Under the pieces are notes generated by a model that searched no databases, had not been told where the DNA came from, and was given only the letters and a program-made list of their open reading frames with translations. Positions 8,551 through 16,979 of a DNA stretch of 64,000 nt are shown here, one piece after another (within the stretch, counting starts at the first letter, position 1; each line of letters starts with the position of its first letter). Source of the DNA: FEN-33 sp963768775 (GTDB taxonomy: Archaea; Thermoplasmatota; Thermoplasmata; Methanomassiliicoccales; UBA472). The stretch is taken from contig CAVYIY010000006.1 of assembly GCA_963768775.1 (NCBI GenBank), positions 434,001 through 498,000 of the forward strand, written 5' to 3'. A program made the position numbers and the translations under genes.

Positions 8551-9033
8551 TCACTCGCAGATCACCGGTATGCTGGTTGAACCGGAATATGCCATTCCGC
8601 TCTTGACCACCGTCACCGTGATCAGGCCCATTCCCCGGCTGGACCGCTGGGCGCTCAAACCATCGAATGAGGCTTGCCCGTTCGCGTCCGTGGTCCGATG
8701 GGGCATGTGGTCACCATCACTGATGCTCGAGCCATCCAATGTCACGGAGGCGCCGACCACGGCATTCCCGTCCTGGTCCGAGACGGTGATCACCATTCCA
8801 ATGTTGTCTGATTCGTAGATGCCGTCACCATCTCCATCGCTCAGTACGATCTCCGACGGGTCGGCGATCACCGCAGAAATGGTCTGGGGAGCACTCAGGC
8901 CTCCCATCCACCCAATGATTATGGCCGACCCGATGCCGGCCACCATCACCATGATCATCAGCTGCAGCGGCAATCCCTCGATGCCGCCGTCCCGGTCCCG
9001 TGCTAACTTCTTCCACCACCTTCTCATTGTCAT
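8551..9033 (-). CDS. type IV pilin-like protein with Ig-like/carboxypeptidase-regulatory domain
   Basis: A 160-aa protein, first gene of the pilin-like cluster. A basic leader (R-R-W-W-K-K-L-A-R-D-R-D-G) precedes G-I-E-G-L-P-L-Q and a hydrophobic helix (residues about 24-45). Residues about 60-75 hold an Asp-rich D-G-D-G-D-G-I turn that looks like a calcium-binding loop. Residues about 75-155 fit a beta-sandwich of the carboxypeptidase-regulatory type (D-x-x-G-N-A-V-V-G-A-S-V-T-L, then T-D-A-N-G-Q-A-S-F). Surface anchoring and polymer formation are inferences. Confidence 0.68.
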   Translation of the reverse strand: MTMRRWWKKLARDRDGGIEGLPLQLMIMVMVAGIGSAIIIGWMGGLSAPQTISAVIADPSEIVLSDGDGDGIYESDNIGMVITVSDQDGNAVVGASVTLDGSSISDGDHMPHRTTDANGQASFDGLSAQRSSRGMGLITVTVVKSGMAYSGSTSIPVICE

Positions 9034-9205
9034 CGCAGGTGATTTCTACCTTGGGAAGATTATGGAAAGTGCCTACTAGTAGCCTAACAGCGTTACGGCC
9101 TTCGGGGTTCGAGGGCATAATCCAAACTACCAAAAGGTTAAGAACCAAGGCCATCATACCGAGTGAAACCGTACCATGACACGTCATGTCAATTGAGGGG
9201 AGTCA

Positions 9206-10612
9206 GTGTTCAACAAGATATTGATCGCCAACCGAGGAGAGATCGCCATTCGGGTGATGCGCACCTGCAAGCGGCTCAACATCCCCACCGTGGCCATTTA
9301 CACCCCCAATGACCAGCATTGCAAGCACGTCATGTATGCGGACAAGGCGGTCGAGTTCCAATCGGACAAGAACATGATAGGCTATCTGGACATGGACGCC
9401 ATCTTGGATGTCGCCGACAGGATGAAGGTCGATGCCATCCACCCTGGGTACGGCTTCCTCTCCGAGAGGGCCGAGTTCTCCCGCAAATGCGAGGAGGAAG
9501 GGATCACTTTCATAGGGCCTGGGTACAAGGCGATGTCGCTGCTGGGCAGCAAGCTCGACGCGCGCGCCTTCATGGAGAAGCAGGGCATCCATACCACACC
9601 GGGCACGCTCAGCCCGCTCAAGGACGCCGAGGAGGCGAAGCGGGAGGCGAGCCGCATCGGCTATCCGGTGATGCTGAAGGCCGCCGGCGGAGGGGGCGGA
9701 CGGGGAATGCGCGTGGTCGAATCGGAAGGGGAGATCGAGCAGGCGTTCGAGTCGGCCCAGACCGAGGCGGACAAGGCGTTCAAGGACCCGAACATCTTCA
9801 TGGAGCGGCGGGTGCTCAAGCCCCACCACATCGAGTTCCAGATGGTGGGGGACAGCAAGGGCCACGGCTATTGCCTGGGAGAGCGGGAATGCTCGGTGCA
9901 GCGCAGGAACCAGAAGCTGATCGAGGAGACGCCCTCGCCCTCCGTGACCGATGAGATGCGCAGCGAGCTGTTCCCCCGGGTCGCCGCCTCCCTGGAGAAA
10001 TCAGGGTACATGAGCTTATGCACCTTCGAGTTCCTCATGAGCGACGCGGGCGAGCTGTTCTTCATGGAGGCGAACACCCGCATCCAGGTGGAGCATCCGG
10101 TCACCGAGATGGTCACCGGGCTGGACCTGGTCGAGGTGCAGCTCAAGATCGCCGCGGACAAGAAGGTCTCCGAGGAGCTTATGAGCGCCAAGCCGAGCGG
10201 GGCGGCGATCGAGTTCCGGGTGAATGCCGAGAATCCGTTCAACAACTTCTTCCCGGCGCCGGGGCGCATCGAGAAATATATCGAGCCATCTGGCGAGGGT
10301 GTGAGGGTTGACTCTTGCGCTTACGAAGGATACATGGTTCCGACCGAATTCGACCCGATGCTGGCGAAGCTTATCGTTCATGCCAGGGACCGGCCGCAGG
10401 CGCTGCACAAGGCGATAGACGCGCTGGACCACTACACGCTGACCGGGATCAAGACCACGATACCGTACCATCGACTGGTGGTGAGGACGTACGCCTTCCG
10501 CTCCGGTCACTACAGCACTGATTTCGTGAAGGACCATCCGCCGGCTGAGCTGCTCAAGCATGAGAGCTTCTCGATGTTCGAGAGCATCATCGATCGGCCA
10601 GTGGCGAAGTGA
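9206..10612 (+). CDS. biotin carboxylase (acetyl-CoA/propionyl-CoA or pyruvate carboxylase subunit A)
   Basis: A 468-aa ATP-grasp enzyme that carboxylates biotin. It has I-A-N-R-G-E-I-A near residue 7, H-P-G-Y-G-F-L-S-E near residue 80, the glycine-rich ATP lid A-G-G-G-G-G-R-G-M near residue 157, and M-E-A-N-T-R-I-Q-V-E-H-P-V-T-E for the catalytic Glu/Arg region. The start is GTG at 9206 behind GAGGGGAGT, in agreement with the family N-terminus. No biotin carrier or carboxyltransferase gene is adjacent, so the acceptor (pyruvate or acyl-CoA) is unresolved. Confidence 0.92.
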   Translation: MFNKILIANRGEIAIRVMRTCKRLNIPTVAIYTPNDQHCKHVMYADKAVEFQSDKNMIGYLDMDAILDVADRMKVDAIHPGYGFLSERAEFSRKCEEEGITFIGPGYKAMSLLGSKLDARAFMEKQGIHTTPGTLSPLKDAEEAKREASRIGYPVMLKAAGGGGGRGMRVVESEGEIEQAFESAQTEADKAFKDPNIFMERRVLKPHHIEFQMVGDSKGHGYCLGERECSVQRRNQKLIEETPSPSVTDEMRSELFPRVAASLEKSGYMSLCTFEFLMSDAGELFFMEANTRIQVEHPVTEMVTGLDLVEVQLKIAADKKVSEELMSAKPSGAAIEFRVNAENPFNNFFPAPGRIEKYIEPSGEGVRVDSCAYEGYMVPTEFDPMLAKLIVHARDRPQALHKAIDALDHYTLTGIKTTIPYHRLVVRTYAFRSGHYSTDFVKDHPPAELLKHESFSMFESIIDRPVAK

Positions 10613-11147
10613 GCACGGTGGTGTAGGCCGGGCCTCGAGGGCCGAGGACGCTCTTCTTGAGCATGATGCGGTTCACGTCGACGGAGCCGAACTCGCTCGC
10701 CGCATACTTCTCCGCCAGCCTGATGACGGCGCTGGATGCCCGGGGGTCCTTCACCCTCGCCAGGGTCAGGTGCGGCTTGAACGGCCTTCCCTCTGGCTCG
10801 AAGCCGAGCGGCTGCAACGAGGCCTCCAGGCGGGAGGCGATCGATCCCAGCGGCTCGGCGCCCTCCAGGCCGACCCAAACCACCCTGGCGCTGCCCTTCG
10901 GAGGGAACGTCCCCGCGCCCCGAAGTCGGATGATAAATGGCGCAATCCCCTCGGTGGCCGAGCGCATGATCTCCTCCAGCTTCGGCACCAGGCTTTCTTC
11001 AGTGTCGCCCAGGAACTTCAGCGTAATATGGAGGTGGCCGAGGTCGACCGCCTTCGCACCTGGCTCCAGGCTCTTCAGCTCCGCATGGAACTGTGCCAGC
11101 TGCGGAAGCTCGCCCATCTCCACTGCTATGAATGCTCGGAATTTCAT
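10587..11147 (-). CDS. thpR: RNA 2',3'-cyclic phosphodiesterase ThpR
   Basis: A member of the 2H phosphoesterase family that opens 2',3'-cyclic phosphates on RNA ends. The two catalytic motifs are visible: H-I-T-L near residue 41 and H-L-T-L near residue 129. The start at 11147 (M-K-F-R-A-F-I-A-V-E) matches the family; the frame is open to 11324 but that extension is Cys-rich, unlike a real N-terminus, and would overlap the ferredoxin gene. It is convergent with the biotin carboxylase, with 26 bp overlap. Confidence 0.9.
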   Translation of the reverse strand: MKFRAFIAVEMGELPQLAQFHAELKSLEPGAKAVDLGHLHITLKFLGDTEESLVPKLEEIMRSATEGIAPFIIRLRGAGTFPPKGSARVVWVGLEGAEPLGSIASRLEASLQPLGFEPEGRPFKPHLTLARVKDPRASSAVIRLAEKYAASEFGSVDVNRIMLKKSVLGPRGPAYTTVLTSPLADR

Positions 11148-11250
11148 TGATGCCACCGGCCTGCATGAGCAGCAAGAAATGAGCTCGGAGAATAAACAAT
11201 GCTCGGAATTACGGGTTTGAAGAGGCGCCGTAGCCTCAGCACAATAGAGA

Positions 11251-11424
11251 TTACTTTGGCACGATGATGGCGGAATTGGGGCATTCATCCACGCAGGTGC
11301 CGCAATCCGTGCAGTCCGCCTCATTGATGATCGCGATCTCCTCGACCTTTATCGCTCCGGACGGGCACGCGTCCTCGCACACCCCGCAGCCGACACAATC
11401 CTCTGTCTTCACTTTAGCAACCAT
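11251..11424 (-). CDS. 2[4Fe-4S] ferredoxin, 57 aa
   Basis: A short protein with two complete C-x2-C-x2-C-x3-C-P motifs (C-V-G-C-G-V-C-E-D-A-C-P and C-T-D-C-G-T-C-V-D-E-C-P), so it should bind two [4Fe-4S] clusters and act as a soluble low-potential electron carrier. The ATG at 11424 is 45 nt downstream of a TATA-like TTTTATATGG (11455-11468 on the minus strand). It lies between thpR and the divergent amidohydrolase. Its redox partners are not evident from the context. Confidence 0.92.
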   Translation of the reverse strand: MVAKVKTEDCVGCGVCEDACPSGAIKVEEIAIINEADCTDCGTCVDECPNSAIIVPK

Positions 11425-11454
11425 TACTAGACCTCTGGGCTGGGAAATAGCTTG

Positions 11455-11468
11455 CCATATAAAACCCT
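11455..11468 (-). promoter_or_regulatory. TATA box for the ferredoxin gene
   Basis: The minus strand reads GGGTTTTATATGGC about 30-45 nt before the ferredoxin ATG, which fits an archaeal TATA element with a short leader. Confidence 0.45.
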
Positions 11469-11522
11469 TGTTATTAATGGATGGAGGGTTTTGAATATGC
11501 CCTCCGCGAATGCCGTTAGTCG

Positions 11523-12605
11523 ATGCGCTACGTTTCCGGTCAGGTCCTCACGCCCGACGGCTTCATCGATGGCCACATTGGGTTCGAGGACGGGGTAATC
11601 CACGAGATGGGCAAGGGCGGCTGCAAGGCGCCGGTGGCCCAAGGCATCATCGTCCCCACGCTCATCAATTCCCACACGCACATCGCCGATTATATCGTTC
11701 CTCTAGACCTGCACGAATCGCTGGAGAAGCTGGTCGCGCCGCCGGACGGATTCAAGCACCGCGTCCTGGAGGCGGCTAGCGAAAAGAACCTGAAACGGGC
11801 GATGGTCTCCATGGCCGCCTTCATGCGCTGCCGTGGGGTCACGCGCTTCGTCGACTTCCGCGAAGGCGGCTACGAGGGTTCGAGGCTGCTCTCCAGCATG
11901 CGCGGCGGCTATCCCCGCCCGCTCATCCTGGGAAGGCCGAAGCGGCTGCAGTTCGACTGGGAGGAGGTCGACCAGATACTGAGCACGTGCGAGGGCATCG
12001 GGGTCTCGAGCATCAGCGACTGGGACTATGGCGTCCTGGCGGACCTCTCGGCCTATGTCCGGTCGAAGGGGAAGGTATTCGCGCTGCATGCCAGCGAGAG
12101 GGTGCGCGAGGACATCGACAAGGTGCTCGACCTGAAGCCGAGCTTCCTGGTGCACATGACCACCGCGACCGGATCGGACATCGAGGCCTGCGCCGCCGCG
12201 GATGTGGCGATCGTGGTCTGCGCCCGCTCCAACCTCTTCTTCGGCCGGGAGCCGCCCCTGGCGGACATGGTGCGCTCCGGCGCGACCGTTGCCCTGGGCA
12301 CTGACAACGCCATGATCAGCCTCCCCGACATCCTGGTGGAGATGGAGTTCGCCGGCCGACTGCTGAGGAAGCAGGGCCTCGCTGACCTCGGACCGGTGTT
12401 CGACATGGCGATGAAAAACGGTCGCAAGTTATTAAATGAAAAAAGTCCAATAGCTATAGGCGGAATCGAGCCAGGTCAGCCATGCGATTTCATGGTGATC
12501 CGGTCCCACGGCGGCAACCCGATCACTGACCTGGTTCTGCGCAGCAGTTCGACCGACCCCTTGCTGGTTTGCATGGGCCGAGAAGCATGGAGAGGACCGC
12601 AATGA
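11523..12605 (+). CDS. amidohydrolase-superfamily protein
   Basis: A 360-aa metal-dependent hydrolase of the cytosine-deaminase/chlorohydrolase type. The metal-binding N-S-H-T-H is near residue 49, a further His in L-H-A-S-E near residue 185, a His in V-H-M-T near residue 205, and the catalytic Asp in L-G-T-D-N-A near residue 258. The N-terminal strand and C-terminal P-C-D-F-M-V-I form the usual small beta-sandwich. The substrate, possibly a deaminated nucleobase or nucleoside, is not deducible. It overlaps the downstream usp gene by 4 bp (ATGA). Confidence 0.8.
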   Translation: MRYVSGQVLTPDGFIDGHIGFEDGVIHEMGKGGCKAPVAQGIIVPTLINSHTHIADYIVPLDLHESLEKLVAPPDGFKHRVLEAASEKNLKRAMVSMAAFMRCRGVTRFVDFREGGYEGSRLLSSMRGGYPRPLILGRPKRLQFDWEEVDQILSTCEGIGVSSISDWDYGVLADLSAYVRSKGKVFALHASERVREDIDKVLDLKPSFLVHMTTATGSDIEACAAADVAIVVCARSNLFFGREPPLADMVRSGATVALGTDNAMISLPDILVEMEFAGRLLRKQGLADLGPVFDMAMKNGRKLLNEKSPIAIGGIEPGQPCDFMVIRSHGGNPITDLVLRSSSTDPLLVCMGREAWRGPQ

Positions 12606-13045
12606 AGCCGTTCAGCAAGATACTCATCCCGACCGATGGAAGCGACTACACCAAGGAAGCGATCAAGAAAGGACTGGAGCTGGCGAAGGTCTTGGACGCT
12701 GAGGTGACTGCGCTCTACGTGGTCGATCAGACATCGTTCATAAACTTCCCCATGGACTCCACCATCGTGAGCGTGTACTCCCTACTGGAGAAGGAGGGGA
12801 AGGACGCGGTCGGATATGTCAAGGCGGAAGGGGCGAAGCTCGGTCTCGATGTGATCGAGAAGATCGAGGAGGGCTCCCCGCCCAGGAAGATCATGGAGAT
12901 ATCGAAGCAGTACGATCTCATCGTCATGGGCACGCTGGGAAGGACCGGCGTATCCAAGCTGCTCTTGGGAAGCGTGGCGGAGAAGGTAGTGAGGTTCGCT
13001 GACTGTCCCGTGCTCGTGGTCCGGGCCAAGGGGGAGAAGCAATGA
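12602..13045 (+). CDS. universal stress protein (UspA family), ATP-binding type
   Basis: A 147-aa single-domain Usp. It begins K-I-L-I-P-T-D-G-S and ends with the ATP-binding signature G-x2-G-x9-G-S (G-T-L-G through L-L-L-G-S), so nucleotide binding is expected. The start at ATG 12602 follows GGAGAGGACC; an upstream in-frame start would lie inside the preceding gene. It is coupled by ATGA overlaps to the amidohydrolase before it and the CBS gene after it. Confidence 0.9.
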   Translation: MKPFSKILIPTDGSDYTKEAIKKGLELAKVLDAEVTALYVVDQTSFINFPMDSTIVSVYSLLEKEGKDAVGYVKAEGAKLGLDVIEKIEEGSPPRKIMEISKQYDLIVMGTLGRTGVSKLLLGSVAEKVVRFADCPVLVVRAKGEKQ

Positions 13046-13894
13046 CCACCGTCGGCGACGTTATGACCCAGAACCCCATCGTGGCCCAGGTCCCAGGCAG
13101 CCGCACCGAGGTGCTCCGCACCATGGTGAAGCACAACCTCACCGGTCTGCCGGTGATCAAGCGCACCGACGGCTCGCTCGCCGGCATCATCACCAGGCAG
13201 GACATATTCAACAAGCCGGACGAGGACCAGCTGGCCCTGCTGATGCAGCGCGACCCGCCCACCATCAGCACCAAGGACACGGTGGAGGAGGCGGCCCGCA
13301 TCTTCGTCAAGAACAGCCTGCATCACCTGGCGGTCGTGGACAAGAACCGCCTGGTCGGGATCCTGACCCCGACGGACCTGCTCGCGGTCGTGGAGAAGAA
13401 GAACCTGAAGGACCCGGTGGAGAAGCTACATCAAGTCCACCTGCGTCCCGATCTACCAGGAGGCGCCGCTCGCCGTGGCGCTCGTCAGCCTGAAGGTGAG
13501 CAAGACCGCCGCACTGGCGGTGCTGGACGAAACCGGGCACCTGTCTGGCATCATCACCGACCGCGACATCTTCAACAGCTCCTACGTCAACGGAAGGGCG
13601 GTGGCCAGGGACCTGAAGATCGGAGACGAGGACGAATGGACCTGGGAGGGGCTGCGCAACGTCATGAAGCTGTGGTACGAGGTGTCCAAGAACGAGCTTC
13701 CGGGCGTGCCGGTCCGGGAGATCATGGTCAAATCCCCAGTGACCGTCTTCAGCAAGACGACGGTGTCCGAGGCCGCACGGATCATGCGAAAGAACGACTT
13801 CGGGCAGCTACCGGTCCGGGACTCCAAGGACAACCTCCTTGCGATGATCTACGACCTCGACGTCATATCGGCGTTATCCGGTGACAAGGAATGA
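13042..13894 (+). CDS. CBS-domain protein, frameshifted
   Basis: Two reading frames together give one protein of about 283 aa with four CBS motifs: V-G-D-V-M-T-Q-N-P from residue 4, R-D-P-P-T-I-S near residue 73, a third around S-G-I-I-T-D-R-D-I, and V-R-E-I-M-V-K-S-P-V-T-V-F. The frame changes at about 13426 (AGAAGCTACATC), where removal of one base restores the reading. Such proteins usually sense adenine nucleotides. ATGA overlaps with usp and glyS place it in one operon. The frameshift is either a sequence error or a recent mutation. Confidence 0.78.
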
Positions 13895-15604
13895 ACTCTG
13901 CGGACGTGCTCTCCCTCTGCAAGCGGAGAGGTTTCATCTGGCCTGCCTATGAGATCTACGGCGGCATCGCCGGCCTGTACGACTACGGGCCGCTGGGCGC
14001 CGCCATGAAGAACAACATCATCCAGATCTGGAGGAAAGCCTACACCCTGGGCGAGGGCTTCGTCGAGATCGACGCGGACACCATCGGCCCGGAGATCGTG
14101 TTCAAGGCCTCCGGCCACGTGGACCAGTTCTCCGACGCGCTGGTCATCATGCACCAAGTGCAAGACGCCCTACCGGGCGGACCACCTGCTCAAGGAGCAT
14201 CACCCCAACCCCGCCAGCCTGAGCCACAGCGAGATGGACGACCTCATCCAGAAGGTGGGCGTGGTCTGCATGGAGTGCGGGGGCGAGCTCTCCAAGGTGG
14301 AGGACTTCAACCTGATGTTCAAGACCAACATCGGCCCGGGAGCGGCCGGCCGGGTCGGCTACCTGCGCCCGGAGACCGCCCAGGGCATCTTCGTCAACTT
14401 CAATTCGCTGTACCGCCACATGCGGGAGAAGCTTCCCTTCGGCGTCATCCAGATCGGGCGCGGCTACCGCAACGAGATCTCGCCCCGGCAGGGCGTGATC
14501 CGGTTGCGCGAGTTCAACATGATGGAGGCGGAGCTCTTCGTCGACCCCAAGGACAAGAGCTGGCCGCGCTTCGACGCCATCAAGGGCGACAAGATCAGGC
14601 TGGTGCCCAATGAGCCAGGCGACGCGGAAATCACCGTCACTTTGGAGGAGGCGCTGCGCAAAGGCATCATCGCCAACCAGACGCTCGCCTACTTCGTCGG
14701 ATTCACCCAGAGATTCCTGGTAACGGTGGGCGTGGACCCGGAGCGGCTGCGCTTCCGCCAGCACCTGAAGACCGAGATGGCGCACTACGCCGCCGACTGC
14801 TGGGACGCGGAGGCGCTGCTCTCCTTCGGCTGGACCGAGATCGTCGGCATCGCCGACCGGGGCTGCTGGGACCTGTCCCGGCACATCGAGTTCTCCAACG
14901 TGGAGATGAACGGCTTCCAGCGCTACGACGAGCCGGTGGAAGTCGAGAAGGACGTGCTCAAGCCGAAGTACGGCATGCTCGGTCCGGAGTTCAAGGCGAG
15001 ATCGTCCGCGGTGGGGAAGGCGCTGGAGGCGGCGGACCCCAAGCTGATCAAGGATGGCACGATCACCGTCCAGGTGGACGGCGCGTCGATGACCATCGAG
15101 TCCAAGTATTTCGACATTGCCAGGGTCAAGGAGAAGGTGTCCGGCGAGAAGTTCGTGCCCCACGTCATCGAGCCCTCCCACGGCCTCGACCGCATCATGT
15201 ACACCTGCCTGGAGCACGCCTACACCGAGAAGGAGGACAAGGAGGGCAAGTACCTGGTCATGCGACTAGCGCCGCTCTCAGCGCCGATCAAGTTGGGCAT
15301 GTTCCCGCTCATGGGGAAGGACGAGCTGACCCGGCCGGCGCTGGAGCTCGACCAAGAGTTCCGGGCGAACGAGGTCGCGACCAGCTACGACGATTCTGGC
15401 TCCATCGGCCGGAGGTACGCCCGCATGGACGAGGTGGGGACACCCTACTGCGTCACGGTCGACTACCAGACGCTGGAGGACGACACGGTCACCATCCGCG
15501 ACCGCGACAGCACCGCGCAGGTCCGGGTCAAGCGCCCGGTCCTGCTGAAGACCGTCGTCGACCTGCTGAACGGCAGGAAGTCGTTCGCGGACCTGAAGGG
15601 CTGA
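13891..15604 (+). CDS. glyS: glycyl-tRNA synthetase, archaeal/eukaryotic dimeric type, frameshifted once
   Basis: A class II synthetase that charges tRNA-Gly. The N-terminus R-R-G-F-I-W-P-A-Y-E-I-Y-G-G, motif 2 around F-R-N-E-I-S-P-R (read as Y-R-N-E-I-S-P-R) and a late G-L-D-R motif 3 are visible, as is the R-P-E-T-A-Q-G segment. One extra base at about 14154 (GCACCAAGTG) splits the frame; deleting it joins H-K-C-K-T-P-Y-R with the downstream frame, recreating the zinc-type C-x-x-x-x-R region. The gene is essential in family terms, so an error in the sequence is likely. It overlaps the CBS gene by ATGA. Confidence 0.88.
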
Positions 15605-15737
15605 GGCCGGGCCGAGGACGGCATCCAACGGCGTAAACCTATTAACTGAAGAGCTACGTCGAGGCATTGGGCCGAGCGGAAAGGGACGGCCAATCGTTGC
15701 GATCAAGATGACCGATTCAACAAAAGGAGATTGACAA

Positions 15738-16928
15738 ATGACGGGAGAGAATATCGAGGCAATGAAGAACCGGGAGCTTCTGCGATCCCAGATCGATTCC
15801 ATCAAGCTGGAGACGCTAATGGAGAAGGAGTACAGCAGCGTCGACCCAGAGATGGGCATCACCGACGTGGTGGCGATGATGAGGGCCGAGGACATCCACG
15901 AGATCCCGGTCATCGAGAAGAAGAAGCTGGTCGGAGTGGTCAGCTTCGGCTCGATCATCCGCCGCAAGAACATGATCGCCGGGATGAAGGCGCGCGCGGT
16001 AATGGAGCCGGCGCCGCCGCTGACCCTGGACACGCCGACGACGACGTTGGCGGAAAACTTCCTCTCCACCGGCTATCGCCAGCTGCCGATCCTCAAGGGG
16101 AGCAGCCTTATCGGCATCGTGCCGCGGGCCAACATGATCACCATCATTCCCAAGATCAAGGAGCTGAAGGTGATCAAGGTCAGAGGGATAATGACCACCA
16201 GCGTGCAGACGGTCACCGAGGACGATCCGCTGCAGCTGGCGCTGGAGCTCATGCGCAAGCTCGAGATCCGCACTCTGCCAGTCGTGGACAAGAATGGCGC
16301 ATTGACCGGAATCATCGGGATCAAGGATATCGTCAACCACACCTGGGGGCAGCAACGCCGCGAGACCCGGGGCGAGTACAAGGGGGAGAAGGACCCGATC
16401 GACATGAAGGTCCGCTCGCTTACAGTCGATGCAGTCATCACCATCGGGCCGGAGAGCGACCTGAAGACGGTGGTCGGCATCATGAAGAGCAAGAAGGTCT
16501 CCGCGCTGCCGGTGGTCGAGGGCGACAAGCTGCTGGGCATAATCACCATGTACGACCTGGTGCAGCTGTTGGCCTCGTTCGCTCATCGGGACATGGTCTA
16601 CACGCAGATCACCGGGCTGGAGGAGGAGGACCGCTTCTCCATGGACATGATGGACCGGGAGATCCAGAGCGGCCTGGCCAAGATCTCCAAGATCGACCGG
16701 CCGACATTGTTCACCATGCATGTGGCCAAGCACCACGGCAACGGCAACAACCCGAAGTACTCGCTGCACGCGCGGATGTACACCGAGCACAACGCCTATG
16801 TGGCGCACTCCGAGGACTGGAACCTGATGAAGGCGACCATGGACCTGATGGACCGCTTGGACGGGAAGATCACCGAGACCAAGGAAGAGAGGATCTCCAC
16901 CAAGAGGAAGAGCCGGAAGGAGAGCTGA
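15738..16928 (+). CDS. four-CBS-domain protein with C-terminal HPF/RaiA-like domain
   Basis: A 396-aa protein. Four CBS domains follow each other (residues about 24-80, 85-145, 148-205 and 220-285), each with the G-I/V-V/I-(T/S) end strand. The last 90 residues, from about K-I-D-R-P-T-L-F to L-D-R-L-D-G-K-I, resemble the S30AE fold of ribosome-hibernation factors: alternating beta strands (H-A-R-M-Y-T-E-H-N-A-Y-V) and a long helix with D-L-M-D-R-L. A nucleotide-sensing ribosome-binding role is inferred. AAGGAG precedes ATG 15738. Confidence 0.78.
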   Translation: MTGENIEAMKNRELLRSQIDSIKLETLMEKEYSSVDPEMGITDVVAMMRAEDIHEIPVIEKKKLVGVVSFGSIIRRKNMIAGMKARAVMEPAPPLTLDTPTTTLAENFLSTGYRQLPILKGSSLIGIVPRANMITIIPKIKELKVIKVRGIMTTSVQTVTEDDPLQLALELMRKLEIRTLPVVDKNGALTGIIGIKDIVNHTWGQQRRETRGEYKGEKDPIDMKVRSLTVDAVITIGPESDLKTVVGIMKSKKVSALPVVEGDKLLGIITMYDLVQLLASFAHRDMVYTQITGLEEEDRFSMDMMDREIQSGLAKISKIDRPTLFTMHVAKHHGNGNNPKYSLHARMYTEHNAYVAHSEDWNLMKATMDLMDRLDGKITETKEERISTKRKSRKES

Positions 16929-16939
16929 GCGCCTCCTAG

Positions 16940-16953
16940 CCAAACTTTTTTAC
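16940..16953 (+). terminator. T-rich terminator after the CBS-HPF gene
   Basis: AACTTTTTTACT directly follows the stop codon. Archaeal termination commonly uses such U-tracts. It also lies just before valS. Confidence 0.4.
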
Positions 16954-16979
16954 TATCACCGCCTTTCACCTTTCTGGCT

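Noticed and set aside
14147..15217. 356-codon open frame on the minus strand
   Set aside because: It is antisense to glyS, His/Leu/Asp-rich as expected of a GC-rich shadow frame, and has no family features.
15816..16943. 375-codon open frame on the minus strand
   Set aside because: Antisense to the CBS-HPF gene; composition is that of a shadow frame.
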